Assembly: GCA_900769175.1 (NCBI GenBank) | Contig: CAAGFP010000219.1 | Location: 1 to 7,926 of the forward strand | DNA: 7,926 nt | Reading direction: 5' to 3' | Origin: Lachnospiraceae bacterium | Lineage (GTDB): Bacteria > Bacillota > Clostridia > Lachnospirales > Lachnospiraceae | In this document: positions 5,261 to 7,926 of the stretch, in pieces | Layout: each line of letters opens with the position of its first letter | How positions within the stretch are numbered: the first letter of the stretch is position 1 | The notes under the pieces: model-generated | The model's input: only the letters and a program-made list of their open reading frames with translations | What the model was told of the DNA's origin: nothing | The model's database searches: none | Program-made: the position numbers and the translations under genes

Positions 5261-6949
5261 ATGAAAAAACAAAACAAAGCAAGAATTAATTTAATGACGG
5301 TATTGATGCTTTTTGCCGTTCTTCCCATGTTAATGGGGTGCCTGATTAGTTCCGTTTACATTATTGAAAGCGGAAGAAAGAATGTGAAAGAGATTTCCTG
5401 TAATTCCATGATAATGCTTGCGGACATGGCTGTTGAGAATCTTGAATATTACAGAGTGGAAGAGGCTCAAGAGGATTACCTATGTATGTCCAATCTTGAG
5501 GAAGAAGCAAAAGACAGAAAGATTCAGGGACTGGACTCGTCCTATTATTACATTGTAAACGGTTTCACCGGAGAAATGCTTTGGCATCCGCAGGCAGATA
5601 AAATAGGGAAGCCTGCAGAAAACGATGCAGTTAAATTTCTCGTTTCTGAAATTAATAGCGGAAGAATTCCTAAATCCTCTTCCATTACATATAAGTACAA
5701 AGGAATCACGAGATTTGCCGGATATTCAATCGGTAACAATGGCGAATATATTGTGATTGTATCGGCGGATAAATCGGATGTGTTCAAGAATAATAACACC
5801 GTTGCCAAGCTTGCATTCGGATTCCAGATTTTTATTGTTTTGATATTTATGATAATTGCTGTTTTGGTTGGCAGAAGGCTGGTTCGTCCCTTGTCTGAGG
5901 TTACAATTGCAATGAAAAGAATTGCAGAAGGGAAACTGGATACGTCAACCGATATCCGCTCACCTTTAAAAGAAGCGGTTTCATTAATCGATTCAGCTAA
6001 TATTTTGAAAGATAAATTAAACGATATTATCGGAAAGGTGAAGGATTCTTCGGATGAACTGGTAAACGAATCCGATTTAGTATTCCGCCTATCACAGTCA
6101 AGTTCGGACACTACAAGTCAGATTTCATCTGTAATTGAAGACCTTGCCACCTCTGCATCTACGATTGCAAGCAGTGTTCAATCCATTGATGAGCAGACCA
6201 TTACAATGGGAGATGACATCGATGATATTTTAAATACCACCGGCGTTTTAGTGGAATTGTCAAATGATATCAAAGTCGCAAATGTTGATGCTGCAAATTA
6301 TATTGAGAAAGTATCCAATTCGTCCAAGGAAAGTGTTTGTGCCGTAAATGATATTACCAAACAGGTTGAGGATACAAACGAAGCCATTATGGCAATCCGA
6401 CAGGCTGTGACCGAAATTCAGTCCATTGCGTCTCAAACGAATCTGCTTGCATTAAATGCCAGTATTGAAGCTGCACGTGCCGGAGAAGCAGGACGTGGTT
6501 TCGCAGTTGTTGCTACGGAAATCGGTAATCTTTCTACGCAGTCCAATGCTTCGGCATCTTTGATTAACGATATTGTGAATAATATCGTGGCTCAGTCGCA
6601 GAAGTCGGTTCAATTATCTTCGGATGTTGCCGGTATCATTACACAGGAGCAGAAATATATTTTAGATACGCAGGATAAATTTAATGTTCTCAATGAGAAG
6701 ATTGAAAATTCTTTGATTGAGATTGATACAATTTCAAAGAAAATTGATTCATTAAATAATGCCAAACTCAGTATCATTGAATCGGTTGCGGATTTATCTG
6801 CAATTTCTGAAGAAAATGCTGCATCTTCCCAGGAAGCATCAGCATCTACAACTGCGATTGCCAATGACATTGAAACAATTAGTGAAAACAGTAAGTCAAC
6901 GAAGAATCAAGCGATTGTTTTATCGGATTTAGTATCTTATTTCAAATAG
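5261..6949 (+). CDS. Methyl-accepting chemotaxis protein, Cache-type sensor
   Basis: This is a 562-aa transmembrane chemoreceptor. After a basic N-terminus comes TM1 (about 10-34), then an extracytoplasmic domain (about 35-180) with YYYIVNGFTGEMLWHP and KIGKP features typical of a single-Cache fold, then TM2 (about 183-204). A HAMP segment (about 205-258, with VRPLSEVT and IAEGKLD) leads into a long helical signalling domain. The kinase-contact hairpin tip is clear at about 386-427 (SQTNLLALNASIEAARAGE, then GRGFAVVATEIGNLS). A likely methylation stretch is SEENAASSQEAS (516-527). There is no C-terminal NWETF-like tether for CheR/CheB. It should control a CheA/CheW array, though none is encoded here. 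The SD AGGGGG (5244-5249) is 11 bases from the ATG. A second out-of-frame ATG (5254) begins an 11-codon overlapping frame ending at 5289, closer to that SD. The ligand is unknown. Confidence 0.94.
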   Translation: MKKQNKARINLMTVLMLFAVLPMLMGCLISSVYIIESGRKNVKEISCNSMIMLADMAVENLEYYRVEEAQEDYLCMSNLEEEAKDRKIQGLDSSYYYIVNGFTGEMLWHPQADKIGKPAENDAVKFLVSEINSGRIPKSSSITYKYKGITRFAGYSIGNNGEYIVIVSADKSDVFKNNNTVAKLAFGFQIFIVLIFMIIAVLVGRRLVRPLSEVTIAMKRIAEGKLDTSTDIRSPLKEAVSLIDSANILKDKLNDIIGKVKDSSDELVNESDLVFRLSQSSSDTTSQISSVIEDLATSASTIASSVQSIDEQTITMGDDIDDILNTTGVLVELSNDIKVANVDAANYIEKVSNSSKESVCAVNDITKQVEDTNEAIMAIRQAVTEIQSIASQTNLLALNASIEAARAGEAGRGFAVVATEIGNLSTQSNASASLINDIVNNIVAQSQKSVQLSSDVAGIITQEQKYILDTQDKFNVLNEKIENSLIEIDTISKKIDSLNNAKLSIIESVADLSAISEENAASSQEASASTTAIANDIETISENSKSTKNQAIVLSDLVSYFK

Positions 6950-7027
6950 AAAAGATGATTGAATTGTTCAATAATGAATTCAGGCCATCCGTGGTTGATT
7001 CGGAAAACAAATACGGCACCTTATGAG

Positions 7028-7070
7028 AGGAGGAAGATCATCCGTTATTTTATCAGCATTATAACGGATG
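7028..7070 (+). promoter_or_regulatory. Perfect SD followed by a hairpin covering a start codon
   Basis: AGGAGG at 7028-7033 has no ATG, GTG or TTG start at normal distance. A perfect 10-bp hairpin follows: CATCCGTTAT (7039-7048) with ATAACGGATG (7061-7070), loop 12 bases. Its 3' arm ends in the first possible ATG (7068-7070) of the next gene; the second, ATG 7083, lies 12 bases past the hairpin. Folding would bring the SD within about 17 bases of ATG 7083. Another CATCCGT at 6986-6992 could pair with the same 3' arm. Split ribosome-binding sites bridged by a hairpin are known from phage T4; use here is inference. Confidence 0.45.
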
Positions 7071-7679
7071 CTGCCAAAAAGCATGAATATTGAATTTCAG
7101 GTTGGGGATTATCTGTTTACAAATAAAATAGACGCAGACAAAGCGAAAGAGGAAATGGAGAAGATTAAAAAACTGGAAGAAAAAATCCCGTCCGCTTCTC
7201 CGGAGGTTTTATATAAACTTTACAACAAGTGTATTGAAATAAGAGCTTTTGTGACTCCCGTCGGATATGAATTTATGAAAAAACTGAAGAAAAAACTCGA
7301 ATTATATCCGGAATTTAAAGATAATCTTCTTCCGATTCCTTTGTATGCCTATTTTGAAAAGTCCACAATTGCAGATTACAATATGAATAAAAGAAAGCGC
7401 GAGGAGAAAGAATTACAAAAACATCTTGAAAAACAGAATGAAAAGAAAGATTATCTGAAAATCTCCCTGATAGCAAATCTGGTACTCGTGCTTGTGGTAA
7501 TTGCTATGTTTATTATTACAATGAACTCAGATGCACCAAACATCATAAATTACAAAACGAAAATTATTGACCGGTATTCCGAATGGCAACAGGAATTAGA
7601 CGCAAAAGAAAAAGAATTAAAAGTGCGTGAAAACGAAGTGAATCGGAAGATAAAAGAGATGGGGATTGTAATCGAATAA
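7068..7679 (+). CDS. Unknown membrane protein: charged helices around one TM segment
   Basis: This 203-aa protein is not recognised. Residues 1-100 form a mainly helical soluble region, including VLYKLYNKCIEIRAFVTPVGYEF (48-69) and a DNLLPIPLYAYF segment (85-96). Residues 107-128 are highly charged (KRKREEKELQKHLEKQNEKK). One strongly hydrophobic helix lies at about 131-151. The C-terminal 45 residues (about 159-203) are predicted coiled coil with KEKELKVRENEVNRKIKEM. There is no signal peptide, so the topology is probably N-terminus in, coiled coil out. It is 118 bp downstream of the chemoreceptor with no clear terminator between, so cotranscription is likely and a receptor-associated role is possible but unproven. 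The start is uncertain: ATG 7068 lies in a hairpin arm, and ATG 7083 (198 aa, MNIEFQVGD) is equally plausible. The upstream in-frame TAA at 7062 rules out a longer form. Confidence 0.75.
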   Translation: MLPKSMNIEFQVGDYLFTNKIDADKAKEEMEKIKKLEEKIPSASPEVLYKLYNKCIEIRAFVTPVGYEFMKKLKKKLELYPEFKDNLLPIPLYAYFEKSTIADYNMNKRKREEKELQKHLEKQNEKKDYLKISLIANLVLVLVVIAMFIITMNSDAPNIINYKTKIIDRYSEWQQELDAKEKELKVRENEVNRKIKEMGIVIE

Positions 7680-7696
7680 AAAACCCAAAAAAATTA

Positions 7697-7780
7697 AATT
7701 ATATAATAATAAATATACTAAAAAATAATCATAAAATAATAGATATACAAAATAATCATAAAACAATAAATATATTAAAA
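7697..7780. repeat. AT-rich degenerate tandem repeat
   Basis: Two copies of a 24-base word starting AATAATCATAAAA lie at 7724-7747 and 7751-7774. They differ at two positions, giving a 27-base period. A less similar copy precedes them (7705-7717 matches the repeat end at a 30-base offset). The surrounding 7680-7820 is almost wholly A and T, including ATAATAAA runs near 7793-7812. No gene is supported here. A role as a transcription or replication element is possible but not shown. Confidence 0.6.
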
Positions 7781-7859
7781 AACAAAAATGAGATAATAAA
7801 ATAATAAAATAATTAAAATCAGACAAGTGTTCACATATTTTACAAATTTAGGGGTTATG

Positions 7860-7926
7860 ATGTCTCTAAAAGAAACAAGAATTATTATTTTATCAGACAA
7901 AACGTTTGGAACTAATTTTTATAAAA
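7860..7926 (+). CDS. Start of a gene running off the window end
   Basis: An open frame begins MSLKETRIIILSDKTFGTNF and is still open at the last base. AGGGG at 7850-7854 lies five bases before ATG 7860; ATG 7857 in the same frame is the alternative, only two bases from the SD. Only 22 codons are visible, with a short hydrophobic stretch RIIIL, so no family can be named. Codon use looks AT-rich, like its flanks. Confidence 0.45.
   Translation, partial: MSLKETRIIILSDKTFGTNFYK

Noticed and set aside
5548..6111. Long minus-strand frame of 187 codons inside the chemoreceptor gene
   Set aside because: It is fully overlapped by a chemoreceptor with clear HAMP and signalling motifs, and its translation shows no recognisable domain.
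6958..6980. Terminator after the chemoreceptor
   Set aside because: The only pairing (ATTGAA/TTCAAT, 6 bp) is weak and has no T-run.
7617..7826. Minus-strand frame of 69 codons rich in Tyr, Phe and Leu
   Set aside because: It lies over the A/T repeat tract and the end of a better-supported gene. Its hydrophobic composition is what reversed A-rich sequence gives, and no SD is evident.

Overview
The window reads as an AT-rich chromosomal segment of an anaerobic Firmicute. A clostridial, probably Lachnospiraceae-like, host is my inference from three things: strong AGGAGG-type Shine-Dalgarno (SD) sites, AT-rich codon use, and an Rpn-family nuclease gene next to 7TM hybrid kinase and chemoreceptor genes. 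All recognisable genes are on the + strand. No rRNA, tRNA, CRISPR array or complete insertion sequence was seen.

Region 1 (1-1200) is an Rpn-family PD-(D/E)XK nuclease/'putative transposase' gene of 281 aa. Its C-terminal quarter appears to be a second gene nested in the same frame. A GGAGG site at 854-858 sits nine bases before an in-frame ATG at 868, which would give a 75-aa protein. That protein carries six tandem EQGL tetrapeptides encoded by a 12-bp DNA repeat. This matches the gene-within-a-gene toxin/antitoxin layout (long toxic RpnL, short inhibitory RpnS) reported for Rpn anti-phage proteins in Escherichia coli. A leader with two mutually exclusive hairpins precedes the gene, and a strong intrinsic terminator follows it.

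Region 2 (1209-4978) is a translationally coupled two-gene signalling operon. The first gene is a 255-aa protein with a degenerate receiver domain followed by a complete one and no output domain. Its stop overlaps the start (ATGA) of a 1001-aa hybrid histidine kinase. The kinase has an N-terminal extracytoplasmic domain, seven membrane segments, HisKA, HATPase, receiver and HPt domains, and an extra helical tail. The residues needed for a His-Asp-His-Asp phosphorelay ending on the small regulator are visible.

Region 3 (4979-7679) holds a 282-bp gap with candidate promoters and a 14-bp stem-loop, a 562-aa Cache-type methyl-accepting chemotaxis protein, and a 203-aa protein of unknown function with one membrane segment between charged helices. 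The last gene has an odd start: a perfect SD is separated from the possible start codons by a hairpin that contains one of them.

Region 4 (7680-7926) is extremely AT-rich with degenerate tandem repeats, then the first codons of another gene that runs off the end.

Functionally, regions 2 and 3 look like a membrane sensory cluster, with kinase and chemoreceptor as two input routes, while region 1 looks like an independent, probably mobile or defence-related, locus upstream.
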